DNA from: Firmicutes bacterium HGW-Firmicutes-12
GTDB taxonomy: Bacteria; Bacillota; Peptococcia; DRI-13; PHAD01
DNA length: 40,298 nt
Direction of reading: 5' to 3'
NCBI GenBank assembly: GCA_002841595.1
Contig: PHAD01000010.1
Location: 1-40,298 of the forward strand
Made by a program: the position numbers and the translations under genes. Under the pieces are notes generated by a model. The model had not been told where the DNA came from and did not search any database. It worked only from the letters and a program-made list of their open reading frames with translations. This document shows, one piece after another, positions 1 through 9,456 of the stretch; position 1 is the stretch's first letter, and every line of letters begins with the position of its first letter.

Positions 1-54
1 AGAATCCATAACAAAGTCACCTCATATGCATTTATAGTATATACAGTAATATTA

Positions 55-84
55 TACGACCTTGCGGACCATTACCAGGTCGTA
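55..84. terminator. Hairpin TACGACCT...AGGTCGTA followed by a T-rich stretch; probable terminator of the upstream gene
   Basis: 8-bp perfect inverted repeat followed by TTTGTTAATTATTTT. Confidence 0.55.
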
Positions 85-190
85 TTTGTTAATTATTTTC
101 TATTCTTTTGTGTTGTTTGAATGTAAAATATGATTATCTATTTTATGTATTAGTAAATTTGAATAGTATAATTTGTAAGGGGAGTAGTGA

Positions 191-1471
191 ATGACAAAAA
201 GAAAGAAAATTTTGGCCCTTATGTGCTTGACTATGCTTTTGGGATATTTGCCGTGGTACAATTTTTCAGCAGTATTAAAATATATTGCAGCAGAATTTGA
301 ATTGACGTCAGGAGATATCGGCATTATCCTAGCCGCTATACAATTTGGCTATATTGTCGTGGTCTTATTTACTGGGTGGCTATCGGATAAGATTGGCGAA
401 AACAAAGTCCTTGCATGGGCTACATTATTAACAGGTATTTTTTCAACGTCCTTTATTTGGTTAGCTCAAGGCTTCAAAAGCATCCTGATTCTGCGCTTGT
501 TGACAGGATTGTCTGCTGGAGCAATATATGCACCGGGGGTATCGCTTTTATCGAATTGGTTTAGCTCAAAGGAACGGGGGATGGCCATAGGTGCATATAC
601 CGGGGCCCTAACGGCAGCTTATGCAGGAGGGTATTTTATAGCTTCACCCTTAGCTAGTGCATACGGATGGAGAAGTGGTGTATTATGGACTTCATTGCCG
701 GTATTTGTAGCAGCGTTCATTTTGTTCTTCTTTGTTGAAAACAAACCACCTGAGCATGAAAATCCGGATAATTATTTATTAGAAACAAAAAAATCTGACC
801 TTATAAATATTAAAGCTAAACCCGCTCCTGAAGGAGGATATACCGGTCCGGTCGTGATTACATCCTCGTATATGGGACATATGTGGGAGTTATATGCTTT
901 TTGGGGTTGGATTGGACCGTTTCTAGTTGCTTGTAGTATTGCTGTAGGATTTGAAGAGAGTGCTGCTGTAGCTATTGGTGGTCAATTGGCTGCTTTTGTT
1001 ATTCTCTTTGGTGTTCCGGCAGTCTATTTGTGGGGAATGTATGCGGATAAGGTGGGGAGGACCAAGGCAATTATAATTGCGGCCTTTTGTAGTCTAACTG
1101 CGGAGTTTTTCTTAGGCTTCATGTTTGGCCACTCGCTAATAATAACAACTATAGTGGCATTTTGGATTGGTTTTTGGGTAATTGCTGATTCGGCCATATA
1201 TAAAGCGGGATTAACGGATATGGTTGCACCTAGAATAAGAACCACATCTATAGCTGTTCAGTCCGCTATTGGATATACGATGACCATAGCTTCTCCAATT
1301 TGTTTTGGAAAAATACTGGAATTTCAAAATGGTGCGATTAATCCAATATATGCTGAAAAATGGGGATTACCCTTTTTATTACTCGGGCTTGGTGCCTTGT
1401 TCTCACCACTTTTTGCTGTAATTCTAAGGCGATTACCTCAGGCTAAGTTGATGGCCAAAGGAAAAATGTAA
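191..1471 (+). CDS. MFS transporter (12-TM)
   Basis: 426-aa ORF, RBS AAGGGGAG upstream, MFS-type motif GWLSDKIGENKV and multiple TM segments. Confidence 0.9.
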   Translation: MTKRKKILALMCLTMLLGYLPWYNFSAVLKYIAAEFELTSGDIGIILAAIQFGYIVVVLFTGWLSDKIGENKVLAWATLLTGIFSTSFIWLAQGFKSILILRLLTGLSAGAIYAPGVSLLSNWFSSKERGMAIGAYTGALTAAYAGGYFIASPLASAYGWRSGVLWTSLPVFVAAFILFFFVENKPPEHENPDNYLLETKKSDLINIKAKPAPEGGYTGPVVITSSYMGHMWELYAFWGWIGPFLVACSIAVGFEESAAVAIGGQLAAFVILFGVPAVYLWGMYADKVGRTKAIIIAAFCSLTAEFFLGFMFGHSLIITTIVAFWIGFWVIADSAIYKAGLTDMVAPRIRTTSIAVQSAIGYTMTIASPICFGKILEFQNGAINPIYAEKWGLPFLLLGLGALFSPLFAVILRRLPQAKLMAKGKM

Positions 1472-1478
1472 AAAGCCT

Positions 1479-2669
1479 CTAATCATTGGTGGGGGCAGAT
1501 AGGGGCAGTTCGATCCTAAAAATAGTTCCTTTATTGAATTCGCTCCATACGTTGATCTTTCCGTTATGATTATCGATAATTAGCTTTGCGATAGTCAGGC
1601 CAAGACCGGTGCCACCGGTGATTTTTGTACGTGACTTGTCAGCTCTATAAAAGCGTGTAAAAATGTAAGGCAAGTCTTCTTTGGAGATACCGATTCCGGT
1701 ATCTTCTATACTAATAATGCCTTTGTCATTCTTTAGGTAGCAATTCAGCTTAATAATACCACCAATAGGAGTATACTTAATGCTGTTGTCCATAAAGATC
1801 CTGGTGGCTTCCTTGAGGAGTTTTTTATCTGCCTTAATAAAGAACTCCTCATTTTTTTCATTTATAAAGATATGAGAGGTGTCAATAAGATTGGTTTCGT
1901 ATATTATCTCAGTGATTATTTCACTTAGTTTAAATTCCTCTCTATTAATCTTTAAAGTACCACTATCTTCACGAGCGAGAAAGAGTAGTTCTTCGATTAG
2001 ATGGTTCATATTCAAGGCTTCACTTCTGAGAGCTGATATTGATTCTTCTAACACTTTTCTATCATCTTTTCCCCAACGAGCTAGAAGATTGGTATAGCCT
2101 TGTATGACAGAAATTGGTGTTCTTAATTCGTGAGAGGCGTCTGAGACAAAGCGTTTTTGCTGTTCCACTGATATTTGAATTCTGTCTAACATATCATTGA
2201 AAGTTTGGGCCAGATCTTTTAGCTCGTTTTTCGAACCGCTAACATCGAGTCTCCGGTCAAGCTGGTTAAAGGATATTTCCTGGACGGTTTTTGTCATTGC
2301 TTTGATAGGAGCAAGAAGTCTCCGGCTTACACTGGAGCCGATTAAGATTATGGCAATGAATCCGGCTAGATTAAAGGCCAAGAGAAGAACTCCCAGTAAA
2401 AAAATATAATCCTCAGGAGGGTAATTTTGAATAATGTGGTTAAAACTGGCTATTATTCCGATGCTCATAAACAAAAAAACTGTAAAAAAAATAAAAACAT
2501 AGGTGATGGTAATCTTGAAGGTTAGAGAAAAACGGAATTTGTTCCCTAGTCCTTTTCTGAGCAGACTAAAAAGATGAACAAAGGATCTAATAAAAAGAAA
2601 AATAGTCTTCATAAAAAACAAGATTATGAAGAAAAAAAACTTGATTATGATTTTGAGTTTATTTTTCAT
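1479..2669 (-). CDS. HAMP-domain sensor histidine kinase
   Basis: H-box SDASHELRTPISVIQGY, N-box, DTGIGI, GGTGLGL; two TMs and HAMP. Start probably at MKNKLK (2669), inside the longer ORF 1479..2732. Confidence 0.92.
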   Translation of the reverse strand: MKNKLKIIIKFFFFIILFFMKTIFLFIRSFVHLFSLLRKGLGNKFRFSLTFKITITYVFIFFTVFLFMSIGIIASFNHIIQNYPPEDYIFLLGVLLLAFNLAGFIAIILIGSSVSRRLLAPIKAMTKTVQEISFNQLDRRLDVSGSKNELKDLAQTFNDMLDRIQISVEQQKRFVSDASHELRTPISVIQGYTNLLARWGKDDRKVLEESISALRSEALNMNHLIEELLFLAREDSGTLKINREEFKLSEIITEIIYETNLIDTSHIFINEKNEEFFIKADKKLLKEATRIFMDNSIKYTPIGGIIKLNCYLKNDKGIISIEDTGIGISKEDLPYIFTRFYRADKSRTKITGGTGLGLTIAKLIIDNHNGKINVWSEFNKGTIFRIELPLSAPTND

Positions 2670-3345
2670 TTCTAAATTGATACCCCACTCCACGCACAGT
2701 ATGAATGAACTTAGTATCATACTTTTCATCAATCTTGCTTCTTAGATAGCGGATATAGACATCAACTACATTTGTGTCACCGCCGTACTCATAACCCCAG
2801 ACTTTTTCTAGGATAGTATCTCTGGTTAAGGTTATATCAAGGTTTTGCATGAGGTATTTTAATAAATCAAACTCAGTTTTTGTTAGATTAATTGCTTCTG
2901 TAGCATAAACTACCGTGTGTTTAAGTAAGTTAAGTTGAAGAGCGCCTGATTGTAGCATGTTCGTATTATCCTTGGAAGTGTTTTTATGCTTAAAAGCTCT
3001 ACGAATGCGTGCGAGGAGTTCTTCTATAGCGAAAGGTTTTATCATATAATCGTCTGCACCAGAATCAAGACCCATAACCTTATCCATTATTTCGTCTCTG
3101 GCCGTAAGCATGATGACGGGGGTTTCAAAGACCTGTCGGAAACGTCGTAAAACTTCTATCCCATTGAGAGAGGGAAGCATTATATCTAAAATGATGAGGT
3201 CGTAGCTTTCGCTAAGCATCTTGTCTAAAGCAGCTCTACCGTCATGTTCTAGTAAAACGAGATATCCTTCATGTTCAAGTTCCAGCTGTATAAACCTAGC
3301 GATTTTTATTTCGTCTTCAACTATGAGTATTCTCATCTTGTCCAT
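2659..3345 (-). CDS. OmpR/PhoB-family response regulator
   Basis: Receiver domain (ILIVEDE, DIMLP, K in MIKPF) plus winged helix (VWGYEYGGDTNVVDVYIRYLRSKID, VRGVGYQFR). Confidence 0.95.
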   Translation of the reverse strand: MDKMRILIVEDEIKIARFIQLELEHEGYLVLLEHDGRAALDKMLSESYDLIILDIMLPSLNGIEVLRRFRQVFETPVIMLTARDEIMDKVMGLDSGADDYMIKPFAIEELLARIRRAFKHKNTSKDNTNMLQSGALQLNLLKHTVVYATEAINLTKTEFDLLKYLMQNLDITLTRDTILEKVWGYEYGGDTNVVDVYIRYLRSKIDEKYDTKFIHTVRGVGYQFRNEK

Positions 3346-3443
3346 AGGCGACCTCCTTAAGACTAGCTTCTTAGTCTACTTTAGAGTACTATATCGGTTA
3401 GAGTTTGCCAACGAACAAAAGAATAATAATTAAAATGATATTA

Positions 3444-3463
3444 AGCCTGTTTTTCAACAGGCT
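3444..3463. terminator. Hairpin AGCCTGTT-tttc-AACAGGCT
   Basis: 8-bp perfect inverted repeat between two minus-strand genes; terminal T-run weak. Confidence 0.45.
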
Positions 3464-3525
3464 AGAATTATGATGTAATACATACACCAAGGATTAAGAT
3501 TATCTATTTTAATAAGCTAGTTAAT

Positions 3526-3984
3526 TCAGATCTTCTTTATTTCTTGTGCCACCTTATCGGCAAGATTACCTGCTTTGTTAGCTATATCATCGATACTACT
3601 ATTGATGCTGTATTCTTCACCCGTGTTTTTAATAAACCTGATTTTGCAACCTGTAAAGAAGGCGAGAATTAGTAAGGCAATAGCAAGAGGCATGGTGATT
3701 ATGGCTACTAGAAGTGCAAGAGGTATACCTATGTTAAGTAAGGTAGCATTATCTTTGGAAACAACAAACCTTATAGCGTTAGTTTTGATATAGATTCGTT
3801 TAACTTTTTTCCAAAACGAAGAAGTATTAAGCTCGTTTTCTGGTTTTATTTTATTTAACTCTTCCAAATAGGCGAGGGCTTCGACAACATCACCCTCATT
3901 TTTTTCTAAGGCATCTTTAGCTTCCTTATAAGTAACAGCTGCTCTTTTTCTGATAAGGTCGATTTTTTCCAGGGTTATTTCCAT
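3526..3984 (-). CDS. DUF4342-like protein with N-terminal UBA/TS-N-type helix region
   Basis: EKIDLIRKRAAVTYKEAKDALEKNEGDVVEALAYLEE followed by a hydrophobic C-terminal segment. Confidence 0.8.
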   Translation of the reverse strand: MEITLEKIDLIRKRAAVTYKEAKDALEKNEGDVVEALAYLEELNKIKPENELNTSSFWKKVKRIYIKTNAIRFVVSKDNATLLNIGIPLALLVAIITMPLAIALLILAFFTGCKIRFIKNTGEEYSINSSIDDIANKAGNLADKVAQEIKKI

Positions 3985-4199
3985 ACGTTATTCCTCCATT
4001 TATTAGATGTACTTGATAAGTCTTATGATAACCTACTTTAGTTAGAAGGGGATTAGTACAAGATTAAAATTTGATTAGAAAAATAGGAGGGATTGTCTAT
4101 TAAAGAGATATGCTATATTATTATAGACAGGAAATTCTAAATATTAGAACAATATGTATTCACTAATGAAGTTAAAGTTTATAGATATGGAGACCGCAA

Positions 4200-6800
4200 A
4201 TGATTATTTCTACAGACAAAGAAAAATGCCGCCAGTGTTATGCCTGTGTAAGAAATTGTCCGGTCAAGGCGGTTAGAATCGAAAATGGCCAAGCCGAAGT
4301 AATTGAAAGTCGATGCATTGAGTGTGGTAATTGTCTTACGGTATGTGCGCTGAATGCCAAAAAGGTCATGGATAACCAGTATGATGTAAAAAGACTCTTA
4401 CAAGGCCCAGATCCGGTTTCTGTTATTCTAGCACCATCTTTTGTGGCTAGTTTTAACATCGGTAACCCGATGCAGATAGTTTCCGCGATTAAAGCATTGG
4501 GCTTTTATGATGTTTGGACAGCTGCATTGGGAGCTCAATTTTTGATTCCAGCTTATCAAGACCTGCTGAAAAGTGATCAAATGGTTATTAGTACCCCCTG
4601 CCCCGCAGTTGTTAATATGGTAGAAAAACACTTTCCTACCTTACTTCCCGTTTTAGCCCCCCTCGTTTCACCAATGGTAGCAACGGCTATTTATCTTAAT
4701 AATATAGCACCGAATAGGAAACTGGTTTTTGTGGGTCCCTGCATCGCTAAAAAGGGGGAGGCCCAACTGTACGGCAATTTAATACAGTATGTTTTAACTT
4801 TTACAGAACTAAAAAACCTTATGAATGAGCATATGATAGATATAAAAGCCTGTAAACCAGAGAAGTTTGCCGGACCTATGCCATTTGACGGACAGTTAAT
4901 TCCTCTCTCTGGAGGACTATCTAAAATGCTTAAGAATAGTCAGGATTTCTTAGAGACCGAATTCTTGGTTGTGGATGGACAGGCTGAGTGTTATCAAATG
5001 CTGCAAGCCATTGAGAAAGGTGAAATACAAAGCAAATTAATAGATATTCTTATGTGTCGGGGTTGTATTGACGGTCCTGCTCAGCTAAGTAACGAACATT
5101 ACTTCAACAGAAAAAAGAAGGTGGTTAATTATTTTGCTAGCATACCATTGCAGGAAAGATGTCAAGGAAAGACCACTCTATCAAAAATAGCAGAATTAAA
5201 TTTTCACAGAGAATATATCAAAAGACAATTTTATCGGCTTCAACCTGAAGAAAAAGAGATTCAAAAAATTCTTGCTAGTACTGGAAAACTATCCGAAAGT
5301 GACCTAACTAACTGTGGAGCCTGTGGTTATAGTTCTTGCCGTGAAAAGGCTATTGCTGTTTACGAAGGGATTGCCGAAATAGAGATGTGTTTGCCCTATC
5401 TACTAGATAATAAACAAAAGATACTAGCGCAGTTAAACCAGGAAATGGATATTATCAAAGACTTAAACCACGAACTAGACAGCATCGTAGAGTCTTCTTA
5501 TGATGGGATCTGTGTTACCGACGCTGCTGGTATAATCCTCAAAACCAACAGGGCTTTTGAACATCTCTATGACGTTTATGATATCGTAGGCGTATCTACA
5601 GCAGAATTGGAAAATAAAAGAATACTTTACCCTTCCGGAAGCATACTGGTGATTAAGGAGAAAAGACCGGTTACCTTCATGCAAAATATTCATAATGGGC
5701 GAAGACTCTATGTAACTGCTACTCCTATTTTTGGAACAGATGGAGAGATATTAAAGGTATTAGTTAATGCCAGAGACTTTGAAGAACTGGAAAAATTGAA
5801 GAAACAAATCACATATAGCTTCCTTGACAAGGAAAAAATAATAAACAACTATGTTGACGATGGTATTATAGCAGTTAGCTCTGCTATGGCCTCTGTACTT
5901 GAAGTCTGCAGAAGAATAGCCAAGGTCGATACAACTGTGCTCTTGACCGGTGAATCAGGGGTTGGTAAAGAAGTGCTGGCTAGTTATATTCATCTTCTAA
6001 GTGATAGGAAAGATGGACCTATTATCAAGGTGAACTGTGGTGCCATACCGGACACTTTGATTGAATCCGAACTATTCGGCTATGAGGCTGGGGCCTTCAC
6101 AGGAGCTAATAAAGAAGGGAAACCAGGTTTATTTGAACTTGCCGATGAGGGAACGCTCTTTCTTGATGAAATAGGGGAAATGCCCTATCTTTTGCAGGTA
6201 AAGCTTCTTCAGGTTTTACAGGAGAAGGCTCTAGTGCGTATTGGTGGAGGGAAGCCTATTAAGGTAGATACCAGAATAATTTCAGCTACCAATCGAAATT
6301 TGGAAGAAATGGTAGCGAAAGGGGCCTTCCGAGAGGACCTTTATTATCGGCTTAATGTAGTACCGATAATTGTACCACCGTTGCGCTACAGGAAAGATGA
6401 TATTATTCCTCTGGCTAATTATTCTTTGGAGAAATTCAATAAAAGGTATAATTTAAGTAAATCCTTTGGACGAGAAGTCCTCAGAATAATTCTGAGCTAT
6501 AATTGGCCGGGTAATATTCGAGAGTTGATGAATTTAATAGAAAGACTAGTAGTAACCAGTGAACAGGACATCATCGAGCTGGATATACTTCCGAAATACC
6601 TAATGGAAAGTAGTAAACCTTATTCGAAGCTGAGTAATAAAGAGGAATTACCCAATCTGAGTCAGGCCTTGGAGAATCTAGAGAGGGATATTTTAGATAA
6701 GGCATATAAGTGCAATAATAATAGTTATAAAATAGCGGATATGCTCGGTATTAATCAATCAACTGTAGTCAGGAAGTTGAAAAAGTACGGAATTACGTAA
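4200..6800 (+). CDS. Sigma54-dependent Fis-type activator with N-terminal 2x[4Fe-4S] ferredoxin, [FeFe]-hydrogenase H-cluster-like domain, extra Fe-S domain and PAS domain
   Basis: CRQCYACVRNCP, CIECGNCLTVC; H-cluster-like motifs STPCPAVVNM, VGPCIAKKGE, MCRGCIDGPA; CGACGYSSCREKA; PAS region; AAA+ GESGVGKEV, GAFTGAN, Fis-like HTH at C-terminus. Confidence 0.93.
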   Translation: MIISTDKEKCRQCYACVRNCPVKAVRIENGQAEVIESRCIECGNCLTVCALNAKKVMDNQYDVKRLLQGPDPVSVILAPSFVASFNIGNPMQIVSAIKALGFYDVWTAALGAQFLIPAYQDLLKSDQMVISTPCPAVVNMVEKHFPTLLPVLAPLVSPMVATAIYLNNIAPNRKLVFVGPCIAKKGEAQLYGNLIQYVLTFTELKNLMNEHMIDIKACKPEKFAGPMPFDGQLIPLSGGLSKMLKNSQDFLETEFLVVDGQAECYQMLQAIEKGEIQSKLIDILMCRGCIDGPAQLSNEHYFNRKKKVVNYFASIPLQERCQGKTTLSKIAELNFHREYIKRQFYRLQPEEKEIQKILASTGKLSESDLTNCGACGYSSCREKAIAVYEGIAEIEMCLPYLLDNKQKILAQLNQEMDIIKDLNHELDSIVESSYDGICVTDAAGIILKTNRAFEHLYDVYDIVGVSTAELENKRILYPSGSILVIKEKRPVTFMQNIHNGRRLYVTATPIFGTDGEILKVLVNARDFEELEKLKKQITYSFLDKEKIINNYVDDGIIAVSSAMASVLEVCRRIAKVDTTVLLTGESGVGKEVLASYIHLLSDRKDGPIIKVNCGAIPDTLIESELFGYEAGAFTGANKEGKPGLFELADEGTLFLDEIGEMPYLLQVKLLQVLQEKALVRIGGGKPIKVDTRIISATNRNLEEMVAKGAFREDLYYRLNVVPIIVPPLRYRKDDIIPLANYSLEKFNKRYNLSKSFGREVLRIILSYNWPGNIRELMNLIERLVVTSEQDIIELDILPKYLMESSKPYSKLSNKEELPNLSQALENLERDILDKAYKCNNNSYKIADMLGINQSTVVRKLKKYGIT

Positions 6801-6826
6801 AGCATTAATCTAGAATATTAATGCAG

Positions 6827-6880
6827 ATGCGTTAATGCATTTAATGCAGTAACGCATTAAAAATGCAGTAACGCATTAAA
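6827..6880. promoter_or_regulatory. Array of near-palindromic sites (candidate upstream activating sequences)
   Basis: ATGCGTTAATGCAT (6827-6840), ATGCAGTAACGCAT (6844-6857), ATGCAGTAACGCAT (6863-6876); the last two lie in an exact 19-bp tandem repeat AATGCAGTAACGCATTAAA (6843-6861, 6862-6880). Confidence 0.7.
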
Positions 6881-6893
6881 TGCACAAAAATAT

Positions 6894-6956
6894 AAATTTA
6901 ACATAACAAGCCAGAAACCTCTAGATACAGGTTTCTGGCTTGTTTATGTTAAATTT
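6894..6956. terminator. Long hairpin/terminator after the sigma54 regulator
   Basis: AAATTTAACATAACAAGCCAGAAACCT / AGGTTTCTGGCTTGTTTATGTTAAATTT, ~27-bp stem with one bulge and 8-nt loop. Confidence 0.75.
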
Positions 6957-6973
6957 CAAATCATAAACTTCAT

Positions 6974-6989
6974 TGGCATGATATTTGCA
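6974..6989 (+). promoter_or_regulatory. Sigma54 (-24/-12) promoter for the DUF485/symporter operon
   Basis: TGGCAT-N5-TTGCA with GG (6975-6976) and GC (6987-6988) exactly 12 bp apart. Confidence 0.8.
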
Positions 6990-7084
6990 CTAATAGTAAT
7001 TTTCATATAATATCTATTATTTTTTGATACTAAATTAGAAAGGGGGAGTAGCTTAGCTTTTATAGATCAATTATATGTAAAATA

Positions 7085-7402
7085 ATGGACTTAACATTAA
7101 AGGAGGATACTATGCACGAACCATCCAAAGAATGGAAAAAAGATGATGCTTCATCAATTAAAGAATTACTTGGACTCTGGTTATTCTTGCTCTATTGTTT
7201 AGTGTATATAGGATTTATTACCATCAATGTTGTAAGTCCTAAGTTTATGGCCATTGATGTAGGAAGTTTCAATGTAGCTATAACGTATGGTTTAGGGTTG
7301 ATTGTATTGGCTATGGTTCTTGCTTTTGCTTACAATCATGTCAGTACACATGCTGAGGAACTTCTAAATAATAATCAGGGAAGGGATGGAGAAACTGAAT
7401 GA
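7085..7402 (+). CDS. DUF485 domain membrane protein (YjcH-like partner of symporter)
   Basis: Two-TM small protein whose stop overlaps the start of the SSS transporter. A start at the later ATG (7112, MHEPSK, RBS AAGGAGG) is plausible. Confidence 0.8.
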   Translation: MDLTLKEDTMHEPSKEWKKDDASSIKELLGLWLFLLYCLVYIGFITINVVSPKFMAIDVGSFNVAITYGLGLIVLAMVLAFAYNHVSTHAEELLNNNQGRDGETE

Positions 7403-9339
7403 ATTATATTCCGTCGCCTTGGGCTATAGTCATTTTTATAAGTTTTGTTGTTGCCGTTTTATTAATTTCGTATCATTTTGCCAGAAAAACTAAATCAGCA
7501 TCAGGTTACTTTGCCGCAGGGGGTAATATTCACTGGTCGGTAAACGGAATAGCTTTTGCCGGAGATTATCTGTCGGCAGCATCTTTTTTGGGAATATGCG
7601 GAATGATTGCGGTTTCCGGGTATGATGGTTTCTTGTATTCCATTGGATATTTAGCAGGCTGGATAGTCGCGCTCTTCATTGTAGCTGAGCCCATGAAAAG
7701 AATGGGGAAATATACTTTTACAGATGCTTTGGATTTCAAATTCAATTCTAAAGGTATACAATTGGTTGCCGCTATTAGTACTTTGCTTGTTTCACTATTT
7801 TATTTAATTCCACAGATGGTAGGGGCAGGATCACTGGTAACTCCTCTGCTGGGGCTTCCCCATTGGGCGGGTGTAGTAATGGTTGGAACAATAGTTATTA
7901 TTATTGTAGCCACAGCTGGAATGACTTCCACTACATATGTGCAGTTTTTAAAGGGTGGGCTACTAATTATTTTTTCAATGACTCTAGTTTTTATGGTGTT
8001 TTCTCGAGGTATTTCGACTACCCCCGACCAGGGAGGTGATCTGGAATACCATAAACTTCTTTCTATTAATGTTGTTAATTCTACTGAAGGTGCAGTTGAG
8101 ATAGAGGATAAATCTTATAAAGTTGTAGAAGAGCTAGATGGGAGCGGCTCTGTAAGATTTATTAAAATGTCCAAAGGGCAAGAAGAAACTATTTGGAGAT
8201 TGAACGAGGAGCAGGGAGTCTTAGAGGAGACTCTAGTTGTCAGTGAGCTCGCGGACGGTACAGTGTTATATAATGGAGGACAAAAGGAAGAAGATAAATT
8301 CTTTCAAATAGGACATATGAGTGAAATAGATGGAAAGACGGATACTGAAACGGCCACTCTAAACGTATTTTCATTCATCGAGACTATAAAAAATGGGACT
8401 GTTATAAGATGGAGTACGCAGGTAATTGCTGATAATAACACAAAACATACGATTTATTACCAGAACCCAACTCCTGGAAAGGAAATTTTAAGTCCAGGCT
8501 TGAAATTTAAAGTAGATTCTGAAAAAGGAGCAAAAACCACCGACAAATTAGATTTCATTTCACTAATGCTTGCCTTGTTCCTTGGCACAGCAGCATTACC
8601 ACATATCTTGATTCGGTATTATACGGTGCCTAGTCCTGCTTGTGCCCGTAAGTCAACTATTGTGGCTATTGCAGCCATAGGATTTTTTTATTGCTTAACC
8701 CTGTATTTGGGTCTAGGTGCTATGGTCAGCGGAGTAATTGATATGACTAACAATAACATGTCAGCACCTCTTTTAGCCAAGTCCTTTGGGGTGACTATCT
8801 TTGCGGTTATCTCGGCCATTGCTTTTGCGACGGTGCTGGGCACTGTCAGTGGACTTATCGTGGCTGCCTCGGGTGCAGTTGCCCATGATTTAATGGATAG
8901 GTTCTTAGGTATGAATATGACTGATAAGAAGAAAGTATTTGCCGGCAAGATGGCTGCTGTGGTAGTAGGGATTATCGCCATGATACTGGGTATACTCTTC
9001 AAAGGAATGAACGTATCATTTTTGGTAGGATGGGCCTTTGCTGTGGCAGCATCAGCTAATCTTCCTGCCATAATAATGATTCTATTTTGGAAGAAGACCA
9101 CATCTCAGGGTGTTATATCCTCAATACTTGTTGGATTGACGTCTGCATTGGGACTAATTCTTTTATCGCAAGAAACATTTAATAATGTGTATCATTTGAT
9201 AAATGTTACTGCTCCAGTTCCAATCAATAATCCGGCGATAATTTCTGTACCTTTGAGTTTTATTACATTGGTCGTGGTTTCACTATACACTCAGAATAGG
9301 AAAAAGCCGATTAATGAGCCAATAATGAGTGAAGTTTAA
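7399..9339 (+). CDS. Sodium:solute symporter family transporter (ActP/VC_2705-like)
   Basis: SSS motifs (SASGYFAAGGNIHWSVNGIAFAGDYLSAASFLGICG; GTAALPHILIRYYTVP); ~165-aa hydrophilic insert in the middle. Confidence 0.9.
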   Translation: MNYIPSPWAIVIFISFVVAVLLISYHFARKTKSASGYFAAGGNIHWSVNGIAFAGDYLSAASFLGICGMIAVSGYDGFLYSIGYLAGWIVALFIVAEPMKRMGKYTFTDALDFKFNSKGIQLVAAISTLLVSLFYLIPQMVGAGSLVTPLLGLPHWAGVVMVGTIVIIIVATAGMTSTTYVQFLKGGLLIIFSMTLVFMVFSRGISTTPDQGGDLEYHKLLSINVVNSTEGAVEIEDKSYKVVEELDGSGSVRFIKMSKGQEETIWRLNEEQGVLEETLVVSELADGTVLYNGGQKEEDKFFQIGHMSEIDGKTDTETATLNVFSFIETIKNGTVIRWSTQVIADNNTKHTIYYQNPTPGKEILSPGLKFKVDSEKGAKTTDKLDFISLMLALFLGTAALPHILIRYYTVPSPACARKSTIVAIAAIGFFYCLTLYLGLGAMVSGVIDMTNNNMSAPLLAKSFGVTIFAVISAIAFATVLGTVSGLIVAASGAVAHDLMDRFLGMNMTDKKKVFAGKMAAVVVGIIAMILGILFKGMNVSFLVGWAFAVAASANLPAIIMILFWKKTTSQGVISSILVGLTSALGLILLSQETFNNVYHLINVTAPVPINNPAIISVPLSFITLVVVSLYTQNRKKPINEPIMSEV

Positions 9340-9370
9340 CTATATAGTTCTAGTATAGCTCCAGTAAAAT

Positions 9371-9420
9371 AAGAGGCTATTTTTAAACCTAGTTTTTAAG
9401 GTTTAAGAATAGCCTCTTTT
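9371..9420. terminator. Bidirectional terminator between convergent genes
   Basis: AAGAGGCTAT...ATAGCCTCTT with inner AAACCT/AGGTTT and flanking A/T runs. Confidence 0.8.
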
Positions 9421-9456
9421 GATATTACTGAATAATTAGGAGCATTAAGGAGTTAG

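Noticed and set aside
100-324. Minus-strand 74-aa ORF
   Set aside because: Overlaps the MFS gene start, low-complexity composition, no recognisable domain or RBS.
8688-9101. 137-aa antisense ORF inside the symporter gene
   Set aside because: Antisense shadow of a TM-rich coding region; no independent support.
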